From the NCBI RefSeq assembly GCF_900091955.1, contig NZ_FMDF01000138.1, forward strand, positions 87,541 to 151,540: 64,000 nt of DNA, given 5' to 3'. Origin of the DNA: Streptomyces sp. Ncost-T10-10d. Lineage in GTDB: Bacteria; Actinomycetota; Actinomycetes; Streptomycetales; Streptomycetaceae. The translations under genes and the position numbers were made by a program. Below the pieces are notes generated by a model. The model saw only the letters and a program-made list of their open reading frames with translations. It was not told the DNA's origin and did no database searches. This document shows positions 34,710 to 44,382 of this stretch, piece by piece. Within the stretch, counting starts at the first letter, position 1. Each line of letters begins with the position of its first letter.

Positions 34710-35336
34710 ATGGCGCGATACACCGGGGCCGACTGCAAGCGTTGCCGTCGGGAGAAGCAGAAGCTGTTCCTCAAGGGCAGCAAGTGCGAGAGCGCGAAGT
34801 GCCCGATCGAGATCCGTCCTTACCCCCCGGGTGAGCACGGACGCGGGCGCACCAAGGACAGCGAGTACCTTCTTCAGCTTCGTGAGAAGCAGAAGTGCTC
34901 GCGGATCTACGGTGTTCTTGAACGACAGTTCGTGAACTACTACAAGGAAGCGAACCAGAAGACCGGCAAGACCGGTGAGAACCTTCTGCGCATCCTTGAG
35001 ACCCGCCTCGACAACGTGGTCTACCGGGCAGGCTTCGCCAAGTCCCGCGACCACGCCCGTCAGCTGGTGCGTCACGGACACATCGCCGTGAACGGCACGA
35101 AGACCGACATTCCGTCGGCCCGCGTCGCTGTGAACGACGTCATCGAGGTTCGTCAGAAGTCCAAGGCCCTGACCCCCTTCCAGGTGGCCCAGGCCGAGGC
35201 CGGCGAGCGCACCGTACCGGCGTGGCTCGAAGCCGTGCCGTCGACGATGCGGATCCTCGTGCACTCCCTGCCCGAGCGCCAGGTGATCGACACCCAGGTG
35301 CAGGAGCAGCTGATCGTCGAGCTCTACTCCAAGTAG
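34710..35336 (+). CDS. rpsD: 30S ribosomal protein S4 (zinc-binding form)
   Basis: The 208 residues have a C+ N-terminus (CKRCRREKQKLFLKGSKC and a fourth Cys), then the S4 RNA-binding domain (RLDNVVYRAGFAKSRDHARQ, LVRHGHIAVNG). S4 starts 30S body assembly, affects fidelity, and in enterics represses the alpha operon. Confidence 0.97.
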   Translation: MARYTGADCKRCRREKQKLFLKGSKCESAKCPIEIRPYPPGEHGRGRTKDSEYLLQLREKQKCSRIYGVLERQFVNYYKEANQKTGKTGENLLRILETRLDNVVYRAGFAKSRDHARQLVRHGHIAVNGTKTDIPSARVAVNDVIEVRQKSKALTPFQVAQAEAGERTVPAWLEAVPSTMRILVHSLPERQVIDTQVQEQLIVELYSK

Positions 35337-35349
35337 TAGCTCGTGGGTC

Positions 35350-35383
35350 CGGGCGGTACGGCTCTTTCGGGTCGTGCCGCCCG
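35350..35383 (+). terminator. Hairpin between rpsD and rpoA
   Basis: CGGGCGGTACG and CGTGCCGCCCG (one G-T pair) form an 11-bp stem with a 12-base loop, 14 bases after rpsD. Probably an attenuator, as rpoA is expected in the same unit. Confidence 0.6.
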
Positions 35384-35443
35384 TACCCTTGTCAGTATCT
35401 GGGGGCGTCAAATAGTGGGCGCCCACGACTGAAGGAACGCAAC

Positions 35444-36466
35444 ATGCTTATCGCTCAGCGTCCGTCGCTGACCGAAGAGGTCGTTGACGAGTTCCGCTCC
35501 CGGTTCGTCATCGAGCCGCTGGAGCCGGGCTTCGGCTACACCCTCGGCAACTCTCTTCGCCGTACGCTCCTCTCCTCGATCCCCGGCGCTGCTGTCACCA
35601 GCATCCGGATCGACGGTGTCCTGCACGAGTTCACCACCGTGCCGGGTGTCAAGGAGGACGTCACCGACCTCATCCTCAACATCAAGCAGCTGGTCGTCTC
35701 CTCGGAGCACGACGAGCCGGTCGTGATGTACCTGCGCAAGCAGGGTCCCGGCCTGGTCACCGCTGCTGACATCGCCCCGCCGGCCGGTGTCGAGGTCCAC
35801 AACCCGGACCTGGTCCTGGCCACGCTGAACGGCAAGGGCAAGCTGGAGATGGAGCTGACCGTCGAGCGCGGTCGCGGCTACGTCTCCGCCGTCCAGAACA
35901 AGCAGGTGGGCCAGGAGATCGGCCGTATCCCGGTCGACTCCATCTACTCGCCGGTGCTCAAGGTCACGTACAAGGTCGAGGCGACCCGTGTCGAGCAGCG
36001 CACCGACTTCGACAAGCTGATCGTCGACGTCGAGACCAAGCAGGCCATGCGTCCCCGTGACGCCATGGCTTCGGCCGGTAAGACCCTGGTCGAGCTGTTC
36101 GGTCTGGCGCGCGAGCTCAACATCGACGCCGAGGGCATCGACATGGGCCCGTCCCCGACGGACGCCGCGCTCGCTGCCGATCTGGCGCTGCCGATCGAGG
36201 AGCTCGAGCTCACGGTCCGTTCGTACAACTGCCTCAAGCGCGAGGGCATCCACTCCGTGGGTGAGCTCGTGGCTCGTTCCGAGGCCGACCTGCTCGACAT
36301 CCGCAACTTCGGTGCGAAGTCGATCGACGAGGTCAAGGCGAAGCTGGCCGGTATGGGCCTGGCGCTCAAGGACAGCCCGCCCGGATTCGACCCGACGGCC
36401 GCGGCCGACGCGTTCGGCGCGGATGACGACGCGGACGCCGGTTTCGTGGAGACCGAGCAGTACTGA
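35444..36466 (+). CDS. rpoA: RNA polymerase alpha subunit
   Basis: The 340-residue protein has an N-terminal assembly domain (FRSRFVIEPLEPGFGYTLGN, SLRRTLLSSIPGAAV) and a C-terminal domain (ELTVRSYNCLKREGIHSVGE, NFGAKSIDEVKAKLAGMGL) that contacts UP elements and activators, joined by an acidic linker. It ends in an acidic tail. Start set by MLIAQRPSLTEEV after GAAGGAAC. Confidence 0.98.
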   Translation: MLIAQRPSLTEEVVDEFRSRFVIEPLEPGFGYTLGNSLRRTLLSSIPGAAVTSIRIDGVLHEFTTVPGVKEDVTDLILNIKQLVVSSEHDEPVVMYLRKQGPGLVTAADIAPPAGVEVHNPDLVLATLNGKGKLEMELTVERGRGYVSAVQNKQVGQEIGRIPVDSIYSPVLKVTYKVEATRVEQRTDFDKLIVDVETKQAMRPRDAMASAGKTLVELFGLARELNIDAEGIDMGPSPTDAALAADLALPIEELELTVRSYNCLKREGIHSVGELVARSEADLLDIRNFGAKSIDEVKAKLAGMGLALKDSPPGFDPTAAADAFGADDDADAGFVETEQY

Positions 36467-36517
36467 TTCGCCTCCGGCCGGGGTGCCCGGGTTTTGCGGG
36501 TGCCCCGGACCGGGGTG

Positions 36518-36549
36518 AGGCTTTGTCCTCGAACGCCGGACGGGCTTGA
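36518..36549 (+). repeat. Dispersed GC-rich repeat (Streptomyces type), copy 1
   Basis: GAGGCTTTGTCCTCGAACG followed by CCGGACGGGCTTG. Related copies are at 43001-43025 (inverted) and 61403-61435. Such short palindromic units are frequent in Streptomyces intergenic DNA. Confidence 0.6.
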
Positions 36550-36680
36550 TGCGGCCGATGACTGGCTTCATCTGCCGGAACGATTTCCCGAACGGCTCTT
36601 GATCTTCCGTGTGGCGTCCGCCGCACGGGAACTGACACCGGTACCTGATACGGCCGGTGCAGCACACAAGGAGAAAAACC

Positions 36681-37184
36681 ATGCCGAAGCCCGCCAAGGG
36701 TGCCCGTCTGGGCGGCAGCGCTGCGCACGAGAAGCTTCTTCTCATCAACCTTGCGAAGTCGCTGTTCGAGCACGGCCGCATCACCACGACCGAGGCCAAG
36801 GCTCGCCGCCTGCGCCCGGTTGCCGAGCGTTTCATCACCAAGGCGAAGAAGGGCGACATCCACAACCGTCGCCTGGTGCTGCAGTCGATCACGGACAAGA
36901 GCATCGTGCACACGCTCTTCACCGAGATCGCCCCGCGGTACGAGAACCGCCCCGGTGGTTACACCCGCATCACCAAGATCGGCAACCGTCGTGGCGACAA
37001 CGCCCCGATGGCCGTCATCGAGCTGGTCGAGGCACTGACCGTGGCCCAGCAGGCCACCGGTGAGGCCGAGGCCGCGACCAAGCGTGCGGTCAAGGAAGAC
37101 GCCCTCAAGAAGGACGAGGCTCCGGCCGAGGTCGTCGAGGACGCCAAGCCGGCCGAGGCCGACGTGGAGTCCAAGGACGCCTGA
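36681..37184 (+). CDS. rplQ: 50S ribosomal protein L17
   Basis: The 167 residues start MPKPAKGARLGGSAAHEKLL and contain the L17 core to about residue 125, then an acidic/Ala-rich tail (KKDEAPAEVVEDAKPAEADV) longer than in E. coli but usual in actinobacteria. AAGGAG lies 8 bases upstream. 214 bases after rpoA, the gap containing an imperfect hairpin and a dispersed repeat. Confidence 0.97.
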   Translation: MPKPAKGARLGGSAAHEKLLLINLAKSLFEHGRITTTEAKARRLRPVAERFITKAKKGDIHNRRLVLQSITDKSIVHTLFTEIAPRYENRPGGYTRITKIGNRRGDNAPMAVIELVEALTVAQQATGEAEAATKRAVKEDALKKDEAPAEVVEDAKPAEADVESKDA

Positions 37185-37203
37185 GCGTTCTGAGACCACT
37201 GGG

Positions 37204-37239
37204 CGGGCCCGCATCACCCTTCGGGGCGGTGCGGGCCCG
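37204..37239 (+). terminator. Terminator after rplQ
   Basis: CGGGCCCGC (37204-37212) and GCGGGCCCG (37231-37239) are perfectly complementary, and the inner CACCC..GGGCGGTG extends the stem. Only 33 bases remain before truA, so truA may depend on readthrough. Confidence 0.75.
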
Positions 37240-37271
37240 TTCCGTATGTACTGGCAGAAAAGGATCGTTCG

Positions 37272-38126
37272 GTGAGTGACGAGGTAGAGCCCGGCTTCGT
37301 AAGGGTGCGGCTGGACCTGGCGTACGACGGCAAGGACTTCTCCGGCTGGGCCAAGCAGACCGGCAGGCGGACCGTCCAGGGGGAGATCGAGGACGCGCTG
37401 CGGACCGTGACGCGGTCCTCACGGACGTACGACCTGACCGTCGCCGGGCGCACCGATGCCGGGGTGCACGCCCGGGGGCAGGTCGCCCATGTCGATCTGC
37501 CGGACGAGGTGTGGGCCGAGCACGCGGACAAGCTGCTGCGGCGGATGGCCGGACGGATGGCGCCCGATGTGCGGATCTGGCGGATCGCCGAGGCTCCGGC
37601 CGGGTTCAATGCCCGGTTCTCGGCGCTGTGGCGGCGTTACGCGTACCGTGTCGCCGATCGTCCCGGTGGGGTGGATCCGCTGTTGCGGGGTCATGTGCTG
37701 TGGCACGACCGGCCGTTGGACGTCGACGCCATGAACGAGGCGGCGGCCCGGATGGTCGGGGAGCACGACTTCGCCGCCTACTGCAAGAAGCGTGAGGGTG
37801 CGACGACCATCCGTACGCTGCAGAAGCTGAGTTGGGTGCGGGACGAGGCGTCCGGCATCATGACGGCGACCGTGCAGGCCGACGCGTTCTGCCACAACAT
37901 GGTGCGGGCGCTGATCGGGGCCGCGCTGTTCGTCGGCGACGGGCGCCGCCCGGCCGAGTGGCCCGCACAGGTGCTGGCGGCACGGCTGCGGGACCCCGGC
38001 GTGCATGTGGTCCGCCCCCATGGGCTGACGCTGGAGGAAGTGGCTTACCCGGCCGACGAGTTGCTGGCCGCCCGCTCCAAGGAGGCGCGCAATGTGCGCA
38101 CGCTCCCCGGAGCCGGCTGCTGCTGA
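37272..38126 (+). CDS. truA: tRNA pseudouridine(38-40) synthase
   Basis: The 284-residue enzyme has the TruA start RLDLAYDGKDFSGWAKQTGR, catalytic Asp in AGRTDAGVHARGQ, and later RRYAYRV and FCHNMVRALIGA. It makes pseudouridine 38-40 in tRNA anticodon stems. GTG start. Its place after rplQ is conserved. Confidence 0.95.
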   Translation: MSDEVEPGFVRVRLDLAYDGKDFSGWAKQTGRRTVQGEIEDALRTVTRSSRTYDLTVAGRTDAGVHARGQVAHVDLPDEVWAEHADKLLRRMAGRMAPDVRIWRIAEAPAGFNARFSALWRRYAYRVADRPGGVDPLLRGHVLWHDRPLDVDAMNEAAARMVGEHDFAAYCKKREGATTIRTLQKLSWVRDEASGIMTATVQADAFCHNMVRALIGAALFVGDGRRPAEWPAQVLAARLRDPGVHVVRPHGLTLEEVAYPADELLAARSKEARNVRTLPGAGCC

Positions 38127-38148
38127 GATGCGCGGGCCGGCCGGGCCG

Positions 38149-38358
38149 TCAGTGCTTGCGGACGATCCGGGCGACCCGGCTGAGCAGGCCCGGCCTGCGG
38201 GGCGGCGTTGCGGGGGTGGCAGGCTTCGGCGGCTCGGGGACTTCGACGCGCAGCGACAGGTCACGGTGCGCATTGGTCCAGTACGGGGTGATGCGGAGCA
38301 GCTGCTGGGTGGGGTGCGGTACCGCGGTGAGCTGTCCGGAGACCTCAGGGCCGCGCAC
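38149..38358 (-). CDS. Small hypothetical protein, possibly a 3' fragment
   Basis: A 69-residue frame from GTG 38358 reads GPEVSGQLTAVPHPTQQLLR, ITPYWTNAHRDLSLRVEVPE and a Pro-rich, basic end. The residues look protein-like and the frame is open about 25 codons further up, with no start or ribosome site. It may be the end of a lost gene. Function unknown. Confidence 0.35.
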   Translation of the reverse strand: MRGPEVSGQLTAVPHPTQQLLRITPYWTNAHRDLSLRVEVPEPPKPATPATPPRRPGLLSRVARIVRKH

Positions 38359-38501
38359 TTTGCCGAGTCGGGCGGACTTCGTCCTGTCGGGACCACCACG
38401 GTGACCTTGACCGCTGTCCCATCCACGCTTTCAGCGGCGCACAACCTCGTCACATCGGACCCGCAGACCCTGCACAGGTGGGCTCGGAGGCGTCGACGTT
38501 C

Positions 38502-40407
38502 TCATTCCGAGGCTGCTGCGGCCCCGCCGCGTGCCCGGCGTCTTTGCCGCCAGGCGCTCGTCAGCCGGGCTGCCGTGTACAGGGACACGAGTGTGGCCGT
38601 CGTTGCCCGGAGCGGGTGGCTGTCCGGGGCCGACCAGGCATGGACCGCGGCTGCTGTGAACAGCAGCAGGCCCAGGATGCGCAGCACCCACCACCTCGGT
38701 GGGCGGGGTTCGTGGCCGTCCGGGGCCCGCGGGTGTTCGCCGTCCTGGGTGGTCATCGTGGACCGCATGCCGGCCAGCAGGCCGCGGCGGGTGAGGACCC
38801 GGGCGTCGGGGAGGGTGTCGAGGACTTCCGGGCGGTCGCCGAAGCCCGGGGGCAGCGGGGGCAGGGACAGGGCCGCCAGGAGGTCGGACTGGTGGCGGGG
38901 CGGGTTGCCGGTGGAGCGGAGGATGTGGGTCAGCGGGCGGGGGTCGGTGAGGGCGAAGGCGCGGGACAGGGCTTCGGCCGTGGCGGTGACCGTGGCGTGG
39001 TCGGGGGCCGGGGACGTGGCGTTCCACTCGTGGGTGGCCAGGGGTCTGCCCTTGCGGAACAGGGTGAGCCCGCAGCGCTCGGGTGTGCGGCGCAGGACCA
39101 GTGTGGGCCACTTCTCGCCGGTGGTGAAGTTGTCGGCCGCCGTGGTCAGCGGGTCCTCCGTGGAGAGCACCGAGCGTTTGGCGGGCCGGGCTTCCGGGAC
39201 GGCCTCGACGTAGGTGTGGGTGGCGGTCGCCGGGGCGGTGCGGAGCGAGACGCCGCACATCAGTGCCGCCTGTGCCACGTCCGCCGGGCGGGCCGCCGCT
39301 ATCGCGACCGCGCACGGAGCGCCGGGCGTCCAGACGGGGGGGGCGGGGGCGGGTACGGGGCTGCGGCGGGCGGCCGAAGAACGGGGTTCGTGTCGCCACG
39401 TGGATACGGACGCCCGAGCGGGTCTCCAGGAACTCCTGGCGCGGGTCGTCGCCGAAGTACCCCCAGGGGTACTTGGTGGCATGGACGCCGATACTGCGGA
39501 ACGCGTCCAGCGCTTCGTCCCAGCGCTCCGTACGCAGCAGCATCAGGGCCAGGTGGTTGCGGAAGCCGGCCGCCTCGTGGCTGCCCGGTTCGTACGCGGC
39601 CGAGAGGTCCAGTGCGCGGGCGACGGCCGCCGCGACGCGGGGCGCGTACGGGTCGGGACCGGCGGGTGTGTCGGGGGTGGGGGACACGACCACGTACTCC
39701 AGCGCCGCGGACAGCGGCAGCGCATGCAGTTTCGAACCGGGCGGAGCCGTATCGGCCGCGCTCTCGGCGAAGCCGAACATCTCCTCGTGCGAACCCCACC
39801 ACTTCGCGCACAGGTACTGAAGGGCCGAGGCATGGCATCCGTAGTGGTGCGGGTCGCGTGCCAGGGCCTGCGCCCAGTATTCGTAGAAGACATCGCGCGG
39901 GGCCTGGCTGCCCCGGGCGTGGGTCAGGGCGATGCGCCACGGCACGGGGTCGGTGGGGTTGAGTTCGGCCGCCCTGCCGATCACCGGGGCCGCGTCCTCC
40001 AGCAGCGCGAAGAAGGCCCGGAACTGCTCGCGCGAGACATGTTTGGCGCGTTCTGCCGTACGTATCTCCCAGGCCCGGTCGATACAGAGGTCCGCCCGGA
40101 CCAGAGCCGCGTCCGGGTCCTCGGGGGATTCGGCCAGCCAGGCGTCCAGCCAGCCGGGGTTGTGCAGGGCGGCCTCGGCGAGACGGGACACGTAGCCGTC
40201 CCTCAGCTCCCACTGGGTGTGCTCACGGGTCGCGGCGAGCAGTTCGCGAGCGGGGCCGTGGTCGCCCTCCGTGGCCGAGGTCAGGGCGGTCCGGAGCGCG
40301 GCGTCCGGGGCGTCGACGACCACGGCCTCGTCCGGCGGCAGATCGGCGCCGATGGCTGCGCTGTGGCGCAGCACGCGGGGCAGGGTGAGGAGGAACGGAA
40401 GGCGCAC
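38502..40407 (-). CDS. TPR-like protein with C-terminal membrane segment, one-base frameshift
   Basis: From GTG 40407 (RLPFLLTLPRVLRHSAAIGA) the first ~355 residues are helical-repeat sequence (NPTDPVPWRIALTHARGS, RTERWDEALDAFRSIGVHAT). At a run of eight G on the plus strand (39336-39343) the frame breaks; with seven G it continues directly into VWTPGAPCAVAIAAARPADV and on to a hydrophobic segment (LRILGLLLFTAAAV) and the stop at 38502, about 634 residues in all. Follows the gene at 40425 by 17 bases. Possibly a pseudogene, more likely a homopolymer error. Function unknown. Confidence 0.65.
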
Positions 40408-40424
40408 GGGTTCCCCGGGCCGTG

Positions 40425-41279
40425 TCAGGCGGCGGGTGCGGTGGCCGCCGCCGATGCCTGGAGCTCTCCGCGGTGGCGGATCTGACGGAACGTGAAGTTC
40501 GTCAGGTCGTCACCGGTGGCGAAGGCGTTCTTGTCGGCCGTGGTGACGTTCTTGCCGCTGGTGAACCCGCTGATGGCGAAATAGGCGTAGCGGCCGTAGG
40601 AGTTGGCGGTACGGCGGCAGACCGATCCGGTCTGGCAGAAGGCCGGCACACCCGAGCCGCTCAGTGTGGCGATGCTGCCGCTCGACTGCTGGGCCGCCTT
40701 CTTCGCCTGGGCTTCCGTCTCGAAGACCGCGAGGCCGACGGTGACGGCGACGCCGTCCTTGCTGTACGTGGCCCGGATGACCTGGTCGCAGCCGTTGTTG
40801 ACGAGTACCGAGCCGAGCGCGCCCTTGGTGGGGGCGGCGCAGTTCTTCGTCTGCTGCGTCGCGCCCTTGGCGTAGACGCGGTCGCCCATCGTCAGCTTCT
40901 TGCCGGGGAAGAAGGCGTCGACGGTGATCGGCGCCTTGTCCTTCTTGACGTCGGAGATGTAGTCCTTCGGGTCCGGCGGGGGCGGTGGCGCCACCGAGGA
41001 GAAGGACGGCTCGGGCTCGGCGGTGTTGTTCGGCAGGTCGGTCGGTGCCGGCAGCTCGCTCGCGTTCTTGCCGGAGCCGGTGGAGCTGTTGCCGTTGTTG
41101 GTCGAGATGACCGCCGTGGCCACGATGGCGCCGACCGCCGCGGTGGCGAGCACGCCGCCGCCGATCAGCAGCCACTTCTTGCGGCGGTTGCGCGCGGCGG
41201 ACTCGTCGGCCAGCGCTGCCCAGTCCGGAGTCTGTGTGCCTCCGGGCCCCCAGGAGGGCCCCCCTTGCCCAAAGCTCAT
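40425..41279 (-). CDS. Single-pass membrane protein of unknown function
   Basis: From the ATG at 41279 (MSFGQGGPSWGPGGTQTPDW) the 284 residues have a cytoplasmic head, one membrane span (KKWLLIGGGVLATAAVGAIV), a Ser/Pro-rich extracellular linker, and a compact domain with several Cys (NCAAPTKG, NNGCDQ, AFCQTGSVC). Upstream in-frame starts have no site. First gene of a probable operon with the TPR-like gene. Convergent or divergent context does not reveal a role. Confidence 0.75.
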   Translation of the reverse strand: MSFGQGGPSWGPGGTQTPDWAALADESAARNRRKKWLLIGGGVLATAAVGAIVATAVISTNNGNSSTGSGKNASELPAPTDLPNNTAEPEPSFSSVAPPPPPDPKDYISDVKKDKAPITVDAFFPGKKLTMGDRVYAKGATQQTKNCAAPTKGALGSVLVNNGCDQVIRATYSKDGVAVTVGLAVFETEAQAKKAAQQSSGSIATLSGSGVPAFCQTGSVCRRTANSYGRYAYFAISGFTSGKNVTTADKNAFATGDDLTNFTFRQIRHRGELQASAAATAPAA

Positions 41280-41346
41280 GCGGCGAATCCTAGACGCAAC
41301 GTAAACCGGTTGGGCCAGGGCTTCGCGGCCCGTGACAATGCTGTGC

Positions 41347-42966
41347 ATGGGACATCTTGAAGCGGGCCATCTGGAGTACTACCTACCGGACGGGCGGGTG
41401 CTGCTCGGCGATGCTTCGTTCCGGGTCGCGGACGGGGCGGTGGTCGCCCTCGTGGGGGCGAACGGTGCCGGGAAGACGACGCTGCTGAAACTGCTTGCCG
41501 GGGAGCTCCAGCCGCACGGTGGCTCCGTGTCGGTGAGCGGCGGGCTCGGGGTGATGCAGCAGTTCGTGGGCTCCGTGCGGGACGACCGTACGGTCCGGGA
41601 TCTGCTGGTCTCCGTCGCCCAGCCCCGCATCCGGGAAGCGGCTCTGGCGGTCGACAAGGCCGAGGAACTGATTCTCACCGTCGACGACGAGGCCGCGCAG
41701 ATGAAGTACGCGCAGGCCCTGAGCGACTGGGCGGAGGCCCGCGGGTACGAGGCCGAGACGGTGTGGGACATGTGCACCATGGCCGCGCTCGGAGTCCCGT
41801 ACGAGAAGGCGCAGTGGCGCGAGGTGCGCACGCTGTCCGGCGGTGAGCAGAAGCGGCTGGTGCTGGAGGCGCTGCTGCGCGGGCCGGACGAGGTGCTGCT
41901 GCTCGACGAGCCGGACAACTATCTCGACGTCCCAGGAAAGCGATGGCTGGAGGAGAGGCTGAAGGAGACCCGCAAGACGGTCCTCTTCGTCTCCCACGAC
42001 CGGGAGCTGCTGTCCAGGGCCGCCGAGAAGATCGTCAGCGTCGAGCCGAGCCCGGCGGGCAGCGACGTGTGGGTGCACGGCGCCGGTTTCGATACGTACC
42101 ACCAGGCCCGCAAGGACCGGTTCGCGCGGTTCGAGGAGCTGTTGCGGCGCTGGGAGGAGGAGCACGCCCGGCTGAAGGCGCTGGTCCACCGGCTGCGGCA
42201 GCAGGCGGCGATCAGCCCCGACATGGCGTCCCGCTACCGGGCGATGCAGACCCGCTTCAAGAAGTTCGAGGACGCAGGCCCCCCGCCGGAGCCGCCGCGC
42301 GAGCAGGACATCAAGATGCGGCTGCGCGGTGGCCGGACCGGCGTACGGGCGGTGACCTGCAAGGGGCTGGAGCTGACGGGGCTGATGGCCCCCTTCGACC
42401 TGGAGATCTTCTACGGGGAGCGGGTCGCCGTCCTCGGCTCGAACGGCTCCGGGAAGTCGCACTTCCTGCGGCTGCTCGCGGGCGAGCCGGTGGCGCACAC
42501 GGGGGAGTGGAAGCTCGGGGCGCGTGTCGTACCGGGTCACTTCGCGCAGACGCACGCCCATCCGGAGCTGCTGGGCCACACGCTCGTCGAGATCCTGTGG
42601 ACCGAGCACGCCAAGGACCGCGGCGGGGCGATGTCCGTGCTGCGGCGGTACGAGCTGGAGCGGCAGGGGGACCAGCCGTTCGAGAAGCTGTCCGGCGGGC
42701 AGCAGGCGCGGTTCCAGATCCTGCTCCTGGAGCTGGCCGGCACGACGGCACTGCTGCTGGACGAGCCGACGGACAACCTGGACCTGGAGTCGGCGGAGGC
42801 CCTGCAGGACGGTCTTGAGGTGTACGAGGGGACGGTGATGGCCGTCACGCACGACCGGTGGTTCGCGAAGTCCTTCGACCGGTATCTGGTGTTCGGCTCG
42901 GACGGCGTCGTACGGGAGGCGACGGAGCCGGTGTGGGACGAGCGGAGGGTGGTGCGGGTGCGGTGA
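41347..42966 (+). CDS. ABC-F family ATP-binding protein
   Basis: The 539-residue protein has two ABC domains and no membrane spans. First: Walker A GANGAGKTT (37-45), signature LSGGEQKRL, Walker B LLLDEPDNYLD. Second: GSNGSGKSH, LSGGQQARF, LLLDEPTDNLD; the Thr/Ser after Lys is present in both. A charged linker (ARFEELLRRWEEEHARLKAL) joins them. ABC-F proteins act on ribosomes; some give antibiotic protection, others (EttA-like) tune translation. Which applies is not visible. Confidence 0.9.
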   Translation: MGHLEAGHLEYYLPDGRVLLGDASFRVADGAVVALVGANGAGKTTLLKLLAGELQPHGGSVSVSGGLGVMQQFVGSVRDDRTVRDLLVSVAQPRIREAALAVDKAEELILTVDDEAAQMKYAQALSDWAEARGYEAETVWDMCTMAALGVPYEKAQWREVRTLSGGEQKRLVLEALLRGPDEVLLLDEPDNYLDVPGKRWLEERLKETRKTVLFVSHDRELLSRAAEKIVSVEPSPAGSDVWVHGAGFDTYHQARKDRFARFEELLRRWEEEHARLKALVHRLRQQAAISPDMASRYRAMQTRFKKFEDAGPPPEPPREQDIKMRLRGGRTGVRAVTCKGLELTGLMAPFDLEIFYGERVAVLGSNGSGKSHFLRLLAGEPVAHTGEWKLGARVVPGHFAQTHAHPELLGHTLVEILWTEHAKDRGGAMSVLRRYELERQGDQPFEKLSGGQQARFQILLLELAGTTALLLDEPTDNLDLESAEALQDGLEVYEGTVMAVTHDRWFAKSFDRYLVFGSDGVVREATEPVWDERRVVRVR

Positions 42967-43000
42967 CGCGGTTGCACCCCCGCGGGGAACCCGCACCGAC

Positions 43001-43025
43001 CAGCCCGTCCGGTGATTGAGGACGG
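43001..43025 (-). repeat. Dispersed GC-rich repeat, copy 2
   Basis: CAGCCCGTCCGGTGATTGAG followed by GACGG, the reverse complement of the unit at 36518-36549. Lies in the gap before rplM. Confidence 0.6.
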
Positions 43026-43092
43026 AACCCCCGGCAGCGGAGCCGGGCCAGGCCGGGTAACCCCGCTGCCGCCCGCCCGAGGGCCACGCGTT

Positions 43093-43122
43093 TTGACCCG
43101 TCCGGGGCGGGGCGGGTAGTCT
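43093..43122 (+). promoter_or_regulatory. Probable rplM-rpsI promoter
   Basis: TTGACC (43093-43098) and TAGTCT (43117-43122) are 18 bases apart. Start near 43129 would give a leader of about 178 nt before rplM. The leader has no ORF. Confidence 0.6.
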
Positions 43123-43306
43123 CGTCGATTGTTATGCGTATTGGCTTCGTCGTTCTCACGCGTAGGGCCCTTACGTAGGTTCTCTGGAGCAGTTACCAGT
43201 GGTTCGCATACGGGCAGCGTCCCGGCATTGTGAGCCCCAGCTGCATGATCGCTTCAGAGGTGCCATGTGTCTGGACCCCATCCACTGAAGAAGCGAAGGC
43301 TACGAA

Positions 43307-43750
43307 GTGCGTACGTACAGCCCCAAGCCCGGCGATGTGACGCGCCAGTGGCACATCATTGACGCGCAGGACATCGTCCTGGGTCGTCTGGCCACCACGG
43401 CTGCGAACCTCCTCCGCGGCAAGCACAAGGCGATTTACGCCCCCCACATGGACATGGGCGACTTCGTCATCATCATCAACGCCGAGAAGGTTCACCTCTC
43501 CGGCAACAAGAAGACCCAGAAGATGGCGTACCGCCACTCCGGGTTCCCGGGTGGTCTCCGCTCCGTCCGTTACGACGAGCTGCTCGCCAAGAGCCCCGAG
43601 AAGGCTGTCGAGAAGGCCATCAAGGGCATGATCCCCAAGAACAGCCTGGGCCGTCAGATGCTCTCGAAGCTCAAGGTCTACGCGGGCGACCAGCACCCGC
43701 ACGCTGCTCAGCAGCCGGTCCCGTTCGAGATCACCCAGGTCGCGCAGTAG
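43307..43750 (+). CDS. rplM: 50S ribosomal protein L13
   Basis: The 147 residues (RTYSPKPGDVTRQWHIIDAQ, RLATTAANLLRGKHKAIYAP, GMIPKNSLGRQMLSKLKVYA) are canonical L13, an early 50S assembly protein. GTG start after GAAGCGAAGG. Operon with rpsI, 44 bases apart. Confidence 0.98.
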   Translation: MRTYSPKPGDVTRQWHIIDAQDIVLGRLATTAANLLRGKHKAIYAPHMDMGDFVIIINAEKVHLSGNKKTQKMAYRHSGFPGGLRSVRYDELLAKSPEKAVEKAIKGMIPKNSLGRQMLSKLKVYAGDQHPHAAQQPVPFEITQVAQ

Positions 43751-43794
43751 TTCCGGCCTCCCCCTAAGACCAAAAGAAAGATCTGAGGAGAATC

Positions 43795-44322
43795 GTGGCC
43801 GAGACCACTGTTGAGAACCCCGTCGAGGGCACCGAGGGCGAAGAGGTTTTCGCCGAGGTGACCACCTTCGAGTCCGAGGTTCCCGTCGAGGGCGAGTACA
43901 CCAGCGAGTCGCTGGCTTCTCGCTTCGGCGACCCGCAGCCCGCCGCCGGCCTTGGCCGTCGGAAGAACGCCATCGCCCGCGTCCGGATCGTTCCGGGCAC
44001 CGGCAAGTGGAAGATCAACGGTCGCACCCTTGAGGACTACTTCCCCAACAAGGTGCACCAACAGGAAGTCAACGAGCCCTTCAAGGTGCTCGAGCTCGAC
44101 AACCGCTACGACGTCATCGCCCGCATCTCGGGTGGCGGCGTCTCGGGTCAGGCCGGCGCCCTGCGCCTCGGTGTGGCCCGTGCGCTGAACGAGGCGGACG
44201 TGGACAACAACCGCGCCCCGCTGAAGAAGGCCGGCTTCCTCTCCCGCGACGACCGTGCGGTCGAGCGCAAGAAGGCCGGTCTCAAGAAGGCCCGTAAGGC
44301 CCCGCAGTACAGCAAGCGCTAA
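43795..44322 (+). CDS. rpsI: 30S ribosomal protein S9
   Basis: The 175-residue protein has an acidic N-terminal extension (about residues 1-45, VENPVEGTEGEEVFAEVTTF) before the S9 core (GRRKNAIARVRIVPGTGKW, and QAGALRLGVARALNEAD), ending in the SKR tail that touches P-site tRNA. Such extensions are common in Streptomyces. GTG start after GAGGAG. Confidence 0.97.
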   Translation: MAETTVENPVEGTEGEEVFAEVTTFESEVPVEGEYTSESLASRFGDPQPAAGLGRRKNAIARVRIVPGTGKWKINGRTLEDYFPNKVHQQEVNEPFKVLELDNRYDVIARISGGGVSGQAGALRLGVARALNEADVDNNRAPLKKAGFLSRDDRAVERKKAGLKKARKAPQYSKR

Positions 44323-44350
44323 ACCGCCTGCTCATTTGCGTTACCCGTTC

Positions 44351-44382
44351 GCCCCGGCGGCACACCTTGTGCTTGCCGGGGC
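44351..44382 (+). terminator. Terminator after rpsI
   Basis: GCCCCGGC (44351-44358) with GCCGGGGC (44375-44382), plus inner GCACA/TGTGC, followed by GTTCGTCT. The remaining gap to glmM (44383-44559) contains TTTG-rich sequence but no readable promoter. Confidence 0.8.
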
